The notes under the pieces were generated by a model that was not told where the DNA came from, searched no databases, and worked only from the letters and a program-made list of their open reading frames with translations. A DNA stretch of 64,000 nucleotides, taken from the NCBI RefSeq assembly GCF_900104515.1, contig NZ_FNJL01000011.1, positions 1-64,000 on the forward strand, read 5' to 3'. Made by a program: the position numbers and the translations under genes. Source of the stretch: Paracidovorax cattleyae (GTDB lineage Bacteria > Pseudomonadota > Gammaproteobacteria > Burkholderiales > Burkholderiaceae_C). Of the stretch, positions 27,290 to 35,733 are shown piece by piece; within the stretch, counting starts at the first letter, position 1; each line of letters starts with the position of its first letter.

Positions 27290-27736
27290 ATGTCCGATCC
27301 CGGCCCCCGCCCGTCCGTGCCCTACCAGCACCTCTACACCGATGCCGATGGCGTCAGCCGCTTCCAGGCCTGCGCGCTCACCGGCTACGAGTTGCATCGC
27401 GTCGGCGCCGCCGATCCGCAGTGGAACAACTCCATGGAGCGCGGCGATTCGACCGTCGTCTTCACGGTGCAGCCGGTCGGCTGGGTGGGCGAGTGGCACG
27501 AGAACCCGGCCCCGCAATGGATCGTCGTGCTCTCGGGCCGCTGGTGGATCGAAGCCATGGACGGCACGCGCATCGAGCAGGGCCCGGGCGAGTTCTCGTT
27601 CGGGGGCGACCAGGGTTGCGCCGAGGTCGATGGCAGGAAGGGCCACCGTTCCGGCACCGTGGGCGACGAGCCCTGCTGCCTGATGACGGTGCAACTGCAC
27701 CGCGCGCCGGTGCGCCACCCATGCGAGCTGAGCTGA
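27290..27736 (+). CDS. Cupin-domain protein
   Basis: A 148-aa single-domain cupin. The central part GEWHENPAPQWIVVLSGRWWIEAMDGTRIEQGPGEFSFG fits the first cupin motif region, with His and Glu metal ligands and the following strand turn. It starts directly after the DoxX stop with no gap and completes the GMC-DoxX-cupin operon. Its role in the unit, perhaps isomerase or sensor of the oxidised product, is unknown. Confidence 0.72.
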   Translation: MSDPGPRPSVPYQHLYTDADGVSRFQACALTGYELHRVGAADPQWNNSMERGDSTVVFTVQPVGWVGEWHENPAPQWIVVLSGRWWIEAMDGTRIEQGPGEFSFGGDQGCAEVDGRKGHRSGTVGDEPCCLMTVQLHRAPVRHPCELS

Positions 27737-27778
27737 GTCCGGGTATGCCGCCATTGCGCGACCACGGTGCGCAATCCG

Positions 27779-28642
27779 ATGCAGGCAACGCGACCCGACG
27801 CCATGCAGCATGAGATAGCACTGAACCGCATCGCTGCCTTTTGCCTGGTGGCCCGCGATAGTGCGGCCTTGGTGCGGTTCTACAAGGCGCTGGGCTTTAT
27901 CCAGGAAGCATCAGCACCTCAGCCGATCGCGGCCGACGAGGCGACGCGGCTCGGTCTCGTGGGCGGCGGCGTGCGGCATGCGATGCGCCTGGGCGCGGCG
28001 CGCTTGTGGATCGACCAGTACGACCGGCCCGGTCGGCCCTACCCGGACGGCACGGACGCCGCGTCGCGCTGCTTCCAGCATTTCGCGCTGGCGGCCGATG
28101 GCATCGCTGCCGCCTGGGAGCGCGTGCAGGCGGCAGGCGCCACGCCGATCAGCCGCGCCGGTCCGGTCACGCTGCCCGCCTCCACGGGCGGAGTCATTGC
28201 GGTCAAGTTCCGCGACCCGGAAGGGCATCCGCTGGAACTGATTCAGTTTCCGGACGGCGAAAGCCGCGGGTGGCGGGGCCACGGCATCCTCGGCATCGAC
28301 CACAGCGCGGTCGCAGTGGCGGATGCAGAGCGGTCCCGCGCGTTCTACCGCGCCCACGGCCTGGCAGAAGGCGGCGCCACGCTCAACCACGGCCCGACGC
28401 AGGCCGCGCTCGACGGCCTGGACGATGTGCGCGTGGACGTGGTGCCGATGCATCCCGCGGGGCCGGGGCCGCATGTCGAACTGCTGCACTACCGGCATCC
28501 ACGGGGCGCGCCGGCGGATTCCTGGGCGATCCACGACGTGGCCGCGACCCGCATCGTCTGGCAGGGCTCCGCACCCGCGCTGCTGCGCGATCCGGACGGG
28601 CATATCCACCAGGTCGATGGCGCGGCGGAAGCCGGCGCGTAG
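27779..28642 (+). CDS. Two-domain VOC (glyoxalase/dioxygenase) family protein
   Basis: A 287-aa protein made of two tandem vicinal-oxygen-chelate modules. The first (residues about 14-155) has AFCLVARDSAALVRFYKALGF and VKFRDPEGHPLELIQFP. The second begins GIDHSAVAVADAERSRAFYRAHGL and ends LLRDPDGHIHQV. Paired modules make one metal site in dioxygenases and lyases of this fold. The substrate is not evident. The exact start is uncertain: ATG 27779, 27803 or an upstream codon at 27767 are in frame. Confidence 0.75.
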   Translation: MQATRPDAMQHEIALNRIAAFCLVARDSAALVRFYKALGFIQEASAPQPIAADEATRLGLVGGGVRHAMRLGAARLWIDQYDRPGRPYPDGTDAASRCFQHFALAADGIAAAWERVQAAGATPISRAGPVTLPASTGGVIAVKFRDPEGHPLELIQFPDGESRGWRGHGILGIDHSAVAVADAERSRAFYRAHGLAEGGATLNHGPTQAALDGLDDVRVDVVPMHPAGPGPHVELLHYRHPRGAPADSWAIHDVAATRIVWQGSAPALLRDPDGHIHQVDGAAEAGA

Positions 28643-28683
28643 TCCGTCGCCCCCGAGGCGGCGGGTGCGGAACTCCCAGGCTT

Positions 28684-29673
28684 TCAGCCCTCGCGCAGGT
28701 CGATCGCGAGCAGCCGCGTGGATGCCGCGATGAAGAGCCGCCGGCCGCTGCTGCCGCCGAAGCAGACGTTGCATACCGTCTCCGCGATGGGAATCGCCCC
28801 GAGGTACTCCTGCTCCGCCGACCAGATGTGCACGCCGTCCGCCGCGCTGCACCAGACCCAGCCACGGCCGTCCACCGCCAGGCCGTCGGGGTTGCCCTGC
28901 GCGGGCGAGCAGAAGAAGCGCCGGCCGGCGAGCGCGCCGTCGGCGCCGACGGTGAAGGCCTCGACATCGTGCCGGCTTCCCGGGGAACCGCCGGGGGCCT
29001 CGCCCAGCGCCCTCGATGTGTCGGTCACGTACACCGTGCGCCCATCGGGCGCGAGCGCCACGCCGTTCGGCTGCTCGAAGTCGGCCATGCGCGCGAGAGC
29101 GCCGGTGGCGGGATCGAAGCGGTAGAGGCTGCGGTGCGCCAGTTCGGGCTCGGCGAGCGCGCCCTGTGCAGGCATCACGATGCCGAAGACCGGGTCGGTG
29201 AACCACACCGATCCGTCGGGTGCGATGGCCACGTCGTTCGGGGCGTTGAGCCGCCGGCCCTCGTAGTGCGTCACGATCGGCTCCGGCTCGCCACGCAGAT
29301 CGGGTGCGGAGCGGCTGATGCAGCGTCGCCCGTGCTCGCAGTGGTAAACCCTGCCGTCCGCCGCCACGGTGTTGCCGTTCGGGAACCAGGCCGGGTCGAT
29401 CAGCGCGTCCACCCGGCCGTCCTCCTCGTACCAGGCATTGATGCGCCGGTTGGGCACGTCGGAGAACAGCAGGCGCCGGTGCGATGCCTGCCATGCCGGG
29501 CCTTCGGCGTGAATGGCGCCCTCGTGCAGCACCCACAGCGGCGCGTCGGGCACGAGCACATCCGCGAGGCGTGGGGCCTCGATGCGGACGCCCGGGAAAT
29601 CCGGATCGGCCATCGGCCTGCCCGGGCGGCGCAGCAGGCGGCCGGGCAGCAGGTTCTGGATCGCAGGGTTCAC
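28684..29673 (-). CDS. SMP-30/gluconolactonase-family protein
   Basis: A 329-aa six-bladed propeller hydrolase of the SMP-30/LRE family. Metal ligands and family motifs are visible: EGPAW (EGPAWQASHRRLLFSDV), APNDVAIAPDGSVWFTDPVFG, QPNGVALAPDGRTVYVTDT and NPDGLAVDGRGWVW. It probably opens a sugar lactone. The GTG start at 29673 follows GGAGGAAGGAA and keeps a Leu/Arg-rich lead; an internal ATG (MADPDFPG) is less favoured. It is convergent with the VOC gene and divergent from the truncated haemoglobin gene. Confidence 0.85.
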   Translation of the reverse strand: MNPAIQNLLPGRLLRRPGRPMADPDFPGVRIEAPRLADVLVPDAPLWVLHEGAIHAEGPAWQASHRRLLFSDVPNRRINAWYEEDGRVDALIDPAWFPNGNTVAADGRVYHCEHGRRCISRSAPDLRGEPEPIVTHYEGRRLNAPNDVAIAPDGSVWFTDPVFGIVMPAQGALAEPELAHRSLYRFDPATGALARMADFEQPNGVALAPDGRTVYVTDTSRALGEAPGGSPGSRHDVEAFTVGADGALAGRRFFCSPAQGNPDGLAVDGRGWVWCSAADGVHIWSAEQEYLGAIPIAETVCNVCFGGSSGRRLFIAASTRLLAIDLREG

Positions 29674-29913
29674 GTCGGTTCCTTCCTCCGGCTGGTCCGC
29701 GGGCCGGTGCGCCAGGATACGCAAGGAACGGCGGTCCGCCGGGAAGCCGCGGACACGGGGGTTCGCAGGTGCATGCCGCTTGCACGCGTCGGCACGGTCC
29801 TGCGGCGTGAGCGAACGCGCACAGGGATGCAGATGCCGATGCGCAGCGCTGGCTGCCTGCCTGCCACAATCCGTGCAACGCTCCGCACCGCGCAGGACGA
29901 CGGATTTCTTGCC

Positions 29914-30381
29914 ATGCCCGATCCGCACCAGTTTCCCCCCTCCCCCTCCCCCTCCCCCGCCACGGCCCCCGGCACGCAGCTCTCGCCAGCCCCGCTGGAC
30001 CACCACGCCATCGCCGCGCTGGTCCACGGGTTCTATGCGGACGTGCGCGCCCATCCACTGCTCGGACCGGTCTTCGAGGAGGCGCTGCAGGACCGGTGGG
30101 AGCCGCACCTCGCGCGCATGGTGGATTTCTGGGCCACGGTGGCGCTGGGCGCGCGGAGCTACCGCGGCAATGTGCAGCAGCGCCATGGGGCCCTGCAGGG
30201 CGTGGCGCCCGCACACTTCGCGGCGTGGGTGGGGCTGTGGAAGCAGCACACGGAGCGCCGCTTCGCGCCGGACGTCGCCCATGACCTGCAGCAGGCCGCG
30301 CACGGCGTGGCGCGCAACCTGTTCCGTGTGCTGGTGGGACGGCTGCCGGATTTCGCGGAAACCGCCGGCCACGGGCACTGA
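29914..30381 (+). CDS. Group III truncated haemoglobin-like protein
   Basis: A 155-aa protein whose residues about 28-150 match the group III truncated globin fold: IAALVHGFYADVRAHPLLGPVFEEAL, WEPHLARMVDFWATVALGARSYRGN and FAAWVGLWKQHTERRF with the expected proximal His (LWKQHTE). It probably binds oxygen or nitric oxide. The N-terminal 25 residues are a Ser/Pro repeat coded by a hexanucleotide tract. ATG 29914 is the likely start. Confidence 0.8.
   Translation: MPDPHQFPPSPSPSPATAPGTQLSPAPLDHHAIAALVHGFYADVRAHPLLGPVFEEALQDRWEPHLARMVDFWATVALGARSYRGNVQQRHGALQGVAPAHFAAWVGLWKQHTERRFAPDVAHDLQQAAHGVARNLFRVLVGRLPDFAETAGHGH
29935..29958 (+). repeat. Tandem TCCCCC hexanucleotide tract in globin N-terminus
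   Basis: Repeated TCCCCC units encode alternating Ser-Pro in the N-terminal tail of the globin gene. Because the unit is six bases, slippage would change the tail length by two residues without shifting the frame. Confidence 0.6.
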
Positions 30382-30408
30382 GGCCACCCGGGCCGGCCCG
30401 CCTCCCGG

Positions 30409-30630
30409 TCAACCCTTGCGGGCCGCGCGCAGCGGTGCCAGGAGGTCCGACAGGCCGTTGTGGTCGATCTCGTGCATCAGCGCCAGCAGGCGGCCGATGT
30501 CGCCGGGCGGGAAGCCCTCGCGGGCGAACCAGTTGAGGTAGTTGCCGGGCAGGTCGGCGATCGCCGTGCCCTTGTGCCTGCCGTAGGGCATGACCACCGT
30601 GACGAGCCGCTCCAGCTGTGCCGGGTCCAT
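30409..30630 (-). CDS. DUF3820-family small protein
   Basis: A 73-aa protein with the family core VMPYGRHKGTAIADLPGNYLNWFAREGFPPGDIG. DUF3820 members are short, single-domain proteins; one group was labelled quorum-sensing-regulated virulence factor, but the biochemical function is not established. It lies 13 bases after the SUI1-like gene and is probably co-transcribed with it. Confidence 0.78.
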   Translation of the reverse strand: MDPAQLERLVTVVMPYGRHKGTAIADLPGNYLNWFAREGFPPGDIGRLLALMHEIDHNGLSDLLAPLRAARKG

Positions 30631-30643
30631 GGCCGCCCTCCCC

Positions 30644-31009
30644 TCAACCGCCCGCGCGCCTGACTTGGTGGCCCAGCGCCTGGAGCGCCTGCATGACGCG
30701 CTCCACATGGTCGCCCTGCACCTCGATCACGCCGTCCTTGGCGGTGCCGCCCGTGCCGCAGGCCGCCTTGAGCTGCCTGCCCAACTGGGCCAGTTCGGCC
30801 GCGGGCAGCGCCATGCCCTTCACCACGGTCACCGCCTTGCCGCCCCGGCCCTTGGTCTCGCGCGAGACGCGCACGATACCGTCGCCCGCCGGCACCGCGG
30901 CCGCGCGCGCGGCGGCGCAGGTGCATTGCGCGACCGGCTGGCGGCACGCGGGGCACATGCGGCCGGATTCGGTGGAATAGACGAGGCCGCCCAGGTCGCT
31001 CAGGCGCAT
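30644..31009 (-). CDS. yciH: SUI1/eIF1-like translation factor (YciH type)
   Basis: A 121-aa protein with the SUI1 domain in the C-terminal two thirds: RVSRETKGRGGKAVTVVKGM and LKAACGTGGTAKDGVIEVQGDH. The N-terminal part has a CPAC...CTC pair that could bind a metal. Bacterial YciH can discriminate start codons in vitro, though the cellular role is unclear. It is divergent from the helicase gene and upstream of the DUF3820 gene. Confidence 0.87.
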   Translation of the reverse strand: MRLSDLGGLVYSTESGRMCPACRQPVAQCTCAAARAAAVPAGDGIVRVSRETKGRGGKAVTVVKGMALPAAELAQLGRQLKAACGTGGTAKDGVIEVQGDHVERVMQALQALGHQVRRAGG

Positions 31010-31203
31010 GGAAGCCTCCGGTGGAGGCCGGCGGCAGGGTGGGAATCGGAGGTCGCGGCAGGAATGGGCATGGCGCGATTATCCCGGGCATGCAGCGGTG
31101 CCGCACAATCCGCGGGGAGCACCCTCGCGCTCCCTCGCGTTTTCCGTTGTTGTGTCCATGGCCGCGGCGTCTTCCATGCCCGGCCCCTGCCCTCCTGCCT
31201 GCC

Positions 31204-32556
31204 ATGCCTTTTGCCGCCCTCGGCCTCTCGCCCGCCCTCGTCCATGCCGCCGGGGCGCTGGGTTTCGACACGCCCACGCCCATCCAGGCGCAGGCCATCC
31301 CCGCCGTGCTGAACGGGGGCGACGTGCTGGGCCGCGCGCAGACCGGCTCCGGCAAGACGGCCGCCTTCGGCCTGCCGCTGCTGCAGCAGCTCCTGCCGCA
31401 AGCGCAGCAGGCCGGCGCCCGCCCCGGGCCGCGGCGCCCGCGCGCCCTGGTGCTGGTGCCCACGCGCGAGCTGGCCGCGCAGGTGGGCGAGGTGCTGCGC
31501 GACCTGGCGGGCCATCTGCCCGGGCCGCGGCTGAAGATCGCGATCGCGTTCGGCGGGGTATCCATCAACCCGCAGCTGATGGCACTGCGCGGCGGTGCGG
31601 ACGCGGTGGTGGCCACGCCGGGCCGGCTGCTGGACCTCGTGGGGCACAACGCCCTGTCGCTCTCGCAGGTGCAGGCGCTGGTGCTGGACGAGGCCGACCG
31701 GCTGCTGGACCTGGGATTCGCCGAGGAGCTGCAGCGCGTGCTCGCATTGCTGCCGGCACAGCGCCAGAACCTGCTGTTTTCCGCCACCTTCGAGCCGGGC
31801 GTGGCACGGCTGGCCGAGGACCTGCTGCGCAACCCGCTGCGCATCGAGATCGCCGAGGCGCCCGGCACGGCGCCCGGCACGGCGCCCGACATCGCCCGGC
31901 GCGCCATCGCGGTGGAAGCATCGCGCCGCACCCAGTTGCTGAAGCAATTGCTCACCCAGGATGTCGGCTGGACGCGGGTGCTGGTGTTCGTCGCCACCCA
32001 GTACGCGGCCGAGCATGTGGCGGAAAAGCTCTACCAGTCCGGCATCTACGCATCGCCCTTCCACGGCGGGCTGAGCCAGGGCACGCGCCGGCAGGTGCTG
32101 CAGGAGTTCCGCGACGAGCGCTGGCAGGTGCTGGTGACCACCGACCTGGCCGCGCGCGGCATCGACATCGCCGGGCTGCCGGCTGTCGTGAACTACGACC
32201 TGCCCCGCGCCGCGGCAGACTACGTACACCGCATCGGCCGCACGGGGCGGGCCGGCGCCAGCGGCGTGGCAGTGAGCTTCGTCACGCCCGAGGCCGCGCC
32301 CCACTGGCGGCTGCTCGCCCGACGCCACGGCCTGCAGGCGCTGCCGGTGGAACAGGTCGCGGGATTCGAGGTGGCGCTCGCGCCCGTTGCGCAGGAGGCC
32401 GGCACCCAGGAGGACGCGCCTGCGCGCCCGGGCAAGCTGCCGCCGGGCACGGGCGGCATCAAGGGCCGGCGCCCGAGCAAGAAGGACAAGCTGCGGGCTG
32501 CTGCTGCGGCCGCCGCCGCGCAGGCCGGCGGCACCGGGAAACCCACGGCGGATTGA
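31204..32556 (+). CDS. rhlE: DEAD-box RNA helicase, RhlE-like
   Basis: A 450-aa ATP-dependent RNA helicase. Motifs in order: Q motif (FDTPTPIQAQAIP), Walker A AQTGSGKTAAFGLPLL, PTRELAAQ, TPGRLLDL, DEAD (VLDEADRLLDLG), SAT (LFSATFE), ARGIDI and HRIGRTGRAG. The C-terminal tail is basic (KGRRPSKKDKLRA). An APGT repeat coded by tandem 12-base units sits between the helicase lobes. ATG 31204 (MPFAALGLSPAL) is the family start; an upstream in-frame ATG is implausible. Confidence 0.9.
   Translation: MPFAALGLSPALVHAAGALGFDTPTPIQAQAIPAVLNGGDVLGRAQTGSGKTAAFGLPLLQQLLPQAQQAGARPGPRRPRALVLVPTRELAAQVGEVLRDLAGHLPGPRLKIAIAFGGVSINPQLMALRGGADAVVATPGRLLDLVGHNALSLSQVQALVLDEADRLLDLGFAEELQRVLALLPAQRQNLLFSATFEPGVARLAEDLLRNPLRIEIAEAPGTAPGTAPDIARRAIAVEASRRTQLLKQLLTQDVGWTRVLVFVATQYAAEHVAEKLYQSGIYASPFHGGLSQGTRRQVLQEFRDERWQVLVTTDLAARGIDIAGLPAVVNYDLPRAAADYVHRIGRTGRAGASGVAVSFVTPEAAPHWRLLARRHGLQALPVEQVAGFEVALAPVAQEAGTQEDAPARPGKLPPGTGGIKGRRPSKKDKLRAAAAAAAAQAGGTGKPTAD
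31858..31890 (+). repeat. 12-bp tandem repeat within rhlE
   Basis: Units of GCGCCCGGCACG at 31858-31869 and 31870-31881, then a partial unit to 31890, encode a repeated Ala-Pro-Gly-Thr in the linker between helicase lobes. Copy-number change would be in frame. Confidence 0.7.
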
Positions 32557-32608
32557 GGCTGGCGGACAGGCCAGCGGGCGGTGCCGGCAGGCAACCCGTC
32601 AGATGGCG

Positions 32609-32995
32609 TCAGTCCCCGCCGTCGCCTCCGCCATCCGCGCCGCCGTCGGCGCCGTCACCATCTTCGGCATGCGGGCCGTCGCCGCCGGAGTCAGCCGGGC
32701 GCGCGGCCGGCTTGCGGGGCATGCCTTCGCCGGGCCTGGTGACGATTTCCACGTAGAACTGCGTGTCGCCGGACTGCGCCACGCCGTCGATCAGGCGGGT
32801 GATGTCTTCCACCTGCACGCTGTGCGCATCGTCCTGCGAGCGGCCGAAGCGGCAGTCGAAGTCCCAGAAGCGTGCGCCCTCGGGCAGCGCACGGCGGCGC
32901 TCGCGGCGCAGGTAGCGGTGGATGTCGTGGCGGGCCGCGTCCAGCAGCCGGTCGCGGTTCTTGCCGTCGATATGGAGCACATAGGTCTTTCGCAT
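32609..32995 (-). CDS. DUF6172-family protein
   Basis: A 128-aa protein. The first 90 residues (MRKTYVLHIDGKNRDRLLDAARHDIHRY... WDFDCRFG) fit the small DUF6172 family of beta- and gamma-proteobacteria, whose function is unknown. The C-terminal 35 residues are a Gly/Asp-rich low-complexity tail (DGADGGADGGGDGGD) beyond the family core. It is convergent with rhlE. Confidence 0.65.
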   Translation of the reverse strand: MRKTYVLHIDGKNRDRLLDAARHDIHRYLRRERRRALPEGARFWDFDCRFGRSQDDAHSVQVEDITRLIDGVAQSGDTQFYVEIVTRPGEGMPRKPAARPADSGGDGPHAEDGDGADGGADGGGDGGD

Positions 32996-33086
32996 GCGCC
33001 CATCGTAACCTGCCCGTGCCTGCGCACTATGATTTCAATAGCAACATGCGACGGATGGACCCGCTCCGCGGCGGCCTCGATCAGGC

Positions 33087-34085
33087 CTAGACGCGCGGCG
33101 GAGAGGGATAGGCCGGGTCGCTGTAGCCCGGCGTGGAAGGATGGCCCGGCGCCACCATGTCGTCCACCAGGGCTTCGTCCTCCGGCGTGACGGTGTATTC
33201 GAGCGCAGGGGCGTAGTCCTGCCACTGGGCCAGGGTGCGGGGGCCCGCGATGACGGCGCTGACCGCCCGGTGCGCCAGGACCCAGGCGGTGGCGAACTGG
33301 GCCAGCGTCACGCCGCGGGCCTCGGCATGCCGCTTCAGTTCCTGGGCCATCACCAGCGATTCGTGGCGGAATTCGGTTTCGGCGATGCGCCTGTCGCCCC
33401 GCCCCGCGCGTGTGCCCGGCGGGGGCGCCTCGCCCGGCAGGTACTTGCCGGTGAGCACGCCGCGTGCGATGGGGCTGTAGGGCACCACGCCCAGGCCGTG
33501 GTGCGCGCAGGCCGGCAGGATCTCGACCTCCGGCATGCGGTTGAGCAGGTTGTAGTAGGGCTGGCAGACCACGGGGCCGGGCATGCCGATGCGCGCGGCG
33601 CCGTGCACCAGCTCGGCGATGCGCCAGGCGCGGAAGTTGGAGACGCCCCAGTAGCGGATCTTGCCCGCGCGCAGCAGTGCATCGAGGGCGAAGAGCGGCT
33701 CCTCGAGGTCCATGCCCAGGAAATCGCGGTGCAGGTAGAGGATGTCCACATGGTCGGTGCGCAGGCGAGAGAGGCTGGACTCCACCTCGCGCAGCATCCA
33801 GCTGCGGGAATACTGGCTCTCGTTCACGCGGTCGGACATCCGGTTGCCCAGCTTGGTGGCCAGCACCCATTCGTGCCGCTGGCCCGCCAGCAGGTCGCCC
33901 AGCATCGACTCGGAAGCGCCCCTGGTATAGACGTCCGCCGTGTCGATGAAATTCACGCCGCGCTCCCGCGCATCGGCCACGATGGCCGCGGCCTCTTCGC
34001 GGCCGGTCTGGTCGCCGAACATCATGGTGCCCAGGCAGAGGGCGGAGACCTGCAGGTTGCTGCGGCCGAGGCGGCGGTATTGCAT
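33087..34085 (-). CDS. Aldo/keto reductase
   Basis: A 332-aa NADPH-dependent oxidoreductase of the AKR12/13-like group. Features: GRSNLQVSALCLGTMMFGDQTG at the start, catalytic Asp and Tyr in NFIDTADVYTRG, Lys in VLATKLGNRMSD, His in DILYLHRDFLG, and the cofactor-binding PYSPIARGVLTGKY. The substrate is unknown. It is the last member of a minus-strand run with slyX and the aminotransferase, but a gap of nearly 100 bases separates it from slyX. Confidence 0.87.
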   Translation of the reverse strand: MQYRRLGRSNLQVSALCLGTMMFGDQTGREEAAAIVADARERGVNFIDTADVYTRGASESMLGDLLAGQRHEWVLATKLGNRMSDRVNESQYSRSWMLREVESSLSRLRTDHVDILYLHRDFLGMDLEEPLFALDALLRAGKIRYWGVSNFRAWRIAELVHGAARIGMPGPVVCQPYYNLLNRMPEVEILPACAHHGLGVVPYSPIARGVLTGKYLPGEAPPPGTRAGRGDRRIAETEFRHESLVMAQELKRHAEARGVTLAQFATAWVLAHRAVSAVIAGPRTLAQWQDYAPALEYTVTPEDEALVDDMVAPGHPSTPGYSDPAYPSPPRV

Positions 34086-34182
34086 GGAACGGGCCTTTCA
34101 GGGCGAAGGAAGCGGGAACGGGAGGAGGCAGCGCATCCACCGCCACGGCCCGGTGCAAGGCCGCCGCGGCGGATGCCGGGGG

Positions 34183-34407
34183 TCAGTAATGCGGCGGGAT
34201 GTCGTCGCGCAGGCTGCCGCCGTGCGGGGCGTCGCCCGGCTCGGGCAGTTGCTGCCGCAGCGCCGCCAGGGCGCGCTGCAGCGCATCGATCTGCTGCTGC
34301 TGGCGATAGACGGTGACGTTGAGCTGGTCCAGCAGGTCCTCGGCGTAGCTGGCCTTGATCTCCAGCTCGTCGAGGCGCTCGGATGGGGTGCGGTCGGTGT
34401 CCGGCAT
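34183..34407 (-). CDS. slyX: SlyX-family coiled-coil protein
   Basis: A 74-aa protein dominated by heptads (LDELEIKASYAEDLLDQLNVTVYRQQQQIDALQRAL) and ending in the typical DIPPHY. The SlyX function is unknown. Its start lies 3 bases after the stop of the aminotransferase gene, so the two share a transcript. Confidence 0.9.
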   Translation of the reverse strand: MPDTDRTPSERLDELEIKASYAEDLLDQLNVTVYRQQQQIDALQRALAALRQQLPEPGDAPHGGSLRDDIPPHY

Positions 34408-34410
34408 GGC

Positions 34411-35607
34411 TCAGCCTCGCAGGGCCTGGCCGAGGCGCGCCACGCCTTCGCGGATCCTGTCCACGTCGGCCGTCGCGAACGACAGGCGCAGCGTGGCATG
34501 GTCGGGGTTCGCGCAGAAGAACGGTGTGCCCGGCACGAAGGCCACGCCCTGGTCGATGGCCAGCTTGGCCAGCACGTTGCCGTCGGCCACCGCGCCGCCC
34601 GCCCCCGTGAGCCGCGCCCACACGAACAGGCCGCCCTGCGGCTGCACGAAGTTGATCGCCTCGCCCAGCTCGCGGCGCAGCGCATCGCCCATGGCGCCCG
34701 CGCGCCCGGCATAGACGGAGCGCACCTTCGCCAGCGTGGCCGGCATGCGGCCCGAACGCAGGTACTGCGCGGCCGTGGCCTGCGCGAAGGTGCTGGTGTG
34801 CGCGTCGCTGAACTGCTTGCACATGGTGGCCTTGGCCAGCAGTTCGGCAGGCGCGATCAGCCAGCCCACGCGCAGGCCGGGGCTCAGCACCTTGCTGAGG
34901 CTGCCGCAGTGCGCCAGCAGTTCGCGGCTGCCGGGCACCGTGGCCGACAATGCGAGCAGGCTGGGCGGCGGCGCCTCGCCGAAATACAGGTCGCCATAGG
35001 GATCGTCCTCGACGACCAGCACCTGGTGGCGCACTGCCAGCTCCAGGATCTTGCGGCGACGCTCCAGCGACAGCAGCGCCCCGCTGGGATTGCCGAAGGT
35101 GGGAATGAGATAGACGAACCTGGGGCGGTGCTCGACGATGAGCCGCTCGAGCGCGTCGGCATCGACGCCGTGGCCGTCCACGGGCGCGCTCACCAGCTCG
35201 GCGCCATAGAGGCGGAAGCACTGGATGGTGGCCAGGAAGGTGGGGCCTTCCACGATCACCTTGTCGCCGGGGCTGATGAGGGTCTTGCCCAGCAGGTCCA
35301 GCGCCTGCTGGCTGCCGGTGGTGACGATCAGGTCCTCGGGCCGCACGCCCTGCGCGCCCTTGGAGGCCATGAAGGCCGAGAGCTGTTCGCGCAGCGGGTT
35401 GTAGCCCTCGGTCGCGCCGTACTGCAGCGCCGTGCCGGGCTCTTCGCTCAGCGCCCGCTCGCTCGCCTCGCGGATGCCCTCGACGTCGAACATCGCGCTG
35501 TCGGGAAAGCCACCGGCGAAGCTGATGATTCCGGGCTTGCCCAGCAGCTTGAACAGCTCCCGGATGGCAGAGGTTTCGACGTTGTTCAGGCGGTCTGCGA
35601 ATTGCAT
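34411..35607 (-). CDS. PLP-dependent aminotransferase (class I, LysN/MocR-like)
   Basis: A 398-aa fold-type I enzyme. The N-terminus FAGGFPDSAMFD is typical of 2-aminoadipate/kynurenine-type aminotransferases. The PLP site is visible as TTGSQQALDLLGK, PTFGNPSGALLS, EDDPYGDLYF, and SLSKVLSPGLRVGW with the Schiff-base Lys. The amino donor cannot be fixed from sequence; branched-chain, aromatic or aminoadipate substrates are all plausible. It is divergent from nth and upstream of slyX. Confidence 0.86.
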   Translation of the reverse strand: MQFADRLNNVETSAIRELFKLLGKPGIISFAGGFPDSAMFDVEGIREASERALSEEPGTALQYGATEGYNPLREQLSAFMASKGAQGVRPEDLIVTTGSQQALDLLGKTLISPGDKVIVEGPTFLATIQCFRLYGAELVSAPVDGHGVDADALERLIVEHRPRFVYLIPTFGNPSGALLSLERRRKILELAVRHQVLVVEDDPYGDLYFGEAPPPSLLALSATVPGSRELLAHCGSLSKVLSPGLRVGWLIAPAELLAKATMCKQFSDAHTSTFAQATAAQYLRSGRMPATLAKVRSVYAGRAGAMGDALRRELGEAINFVQPQGGLFVWARLTGAGGAVADGNVLAKLAIDQGVAFVPGTPFFCANPDHATLRLSFATADVDRIREGVARLGQALRG

Positions 35608-35733
35608 GGCGTGTTCACGGTGTGGTGGCGAAAGACCCCCATTGTCGCCAATGGCCGCGCATGTTTCATGCGTGCGGTGCACTGCGGGACAATGCACGGG
35701 CGAACCGCATTGAGAACGACGCCCCACACCACC

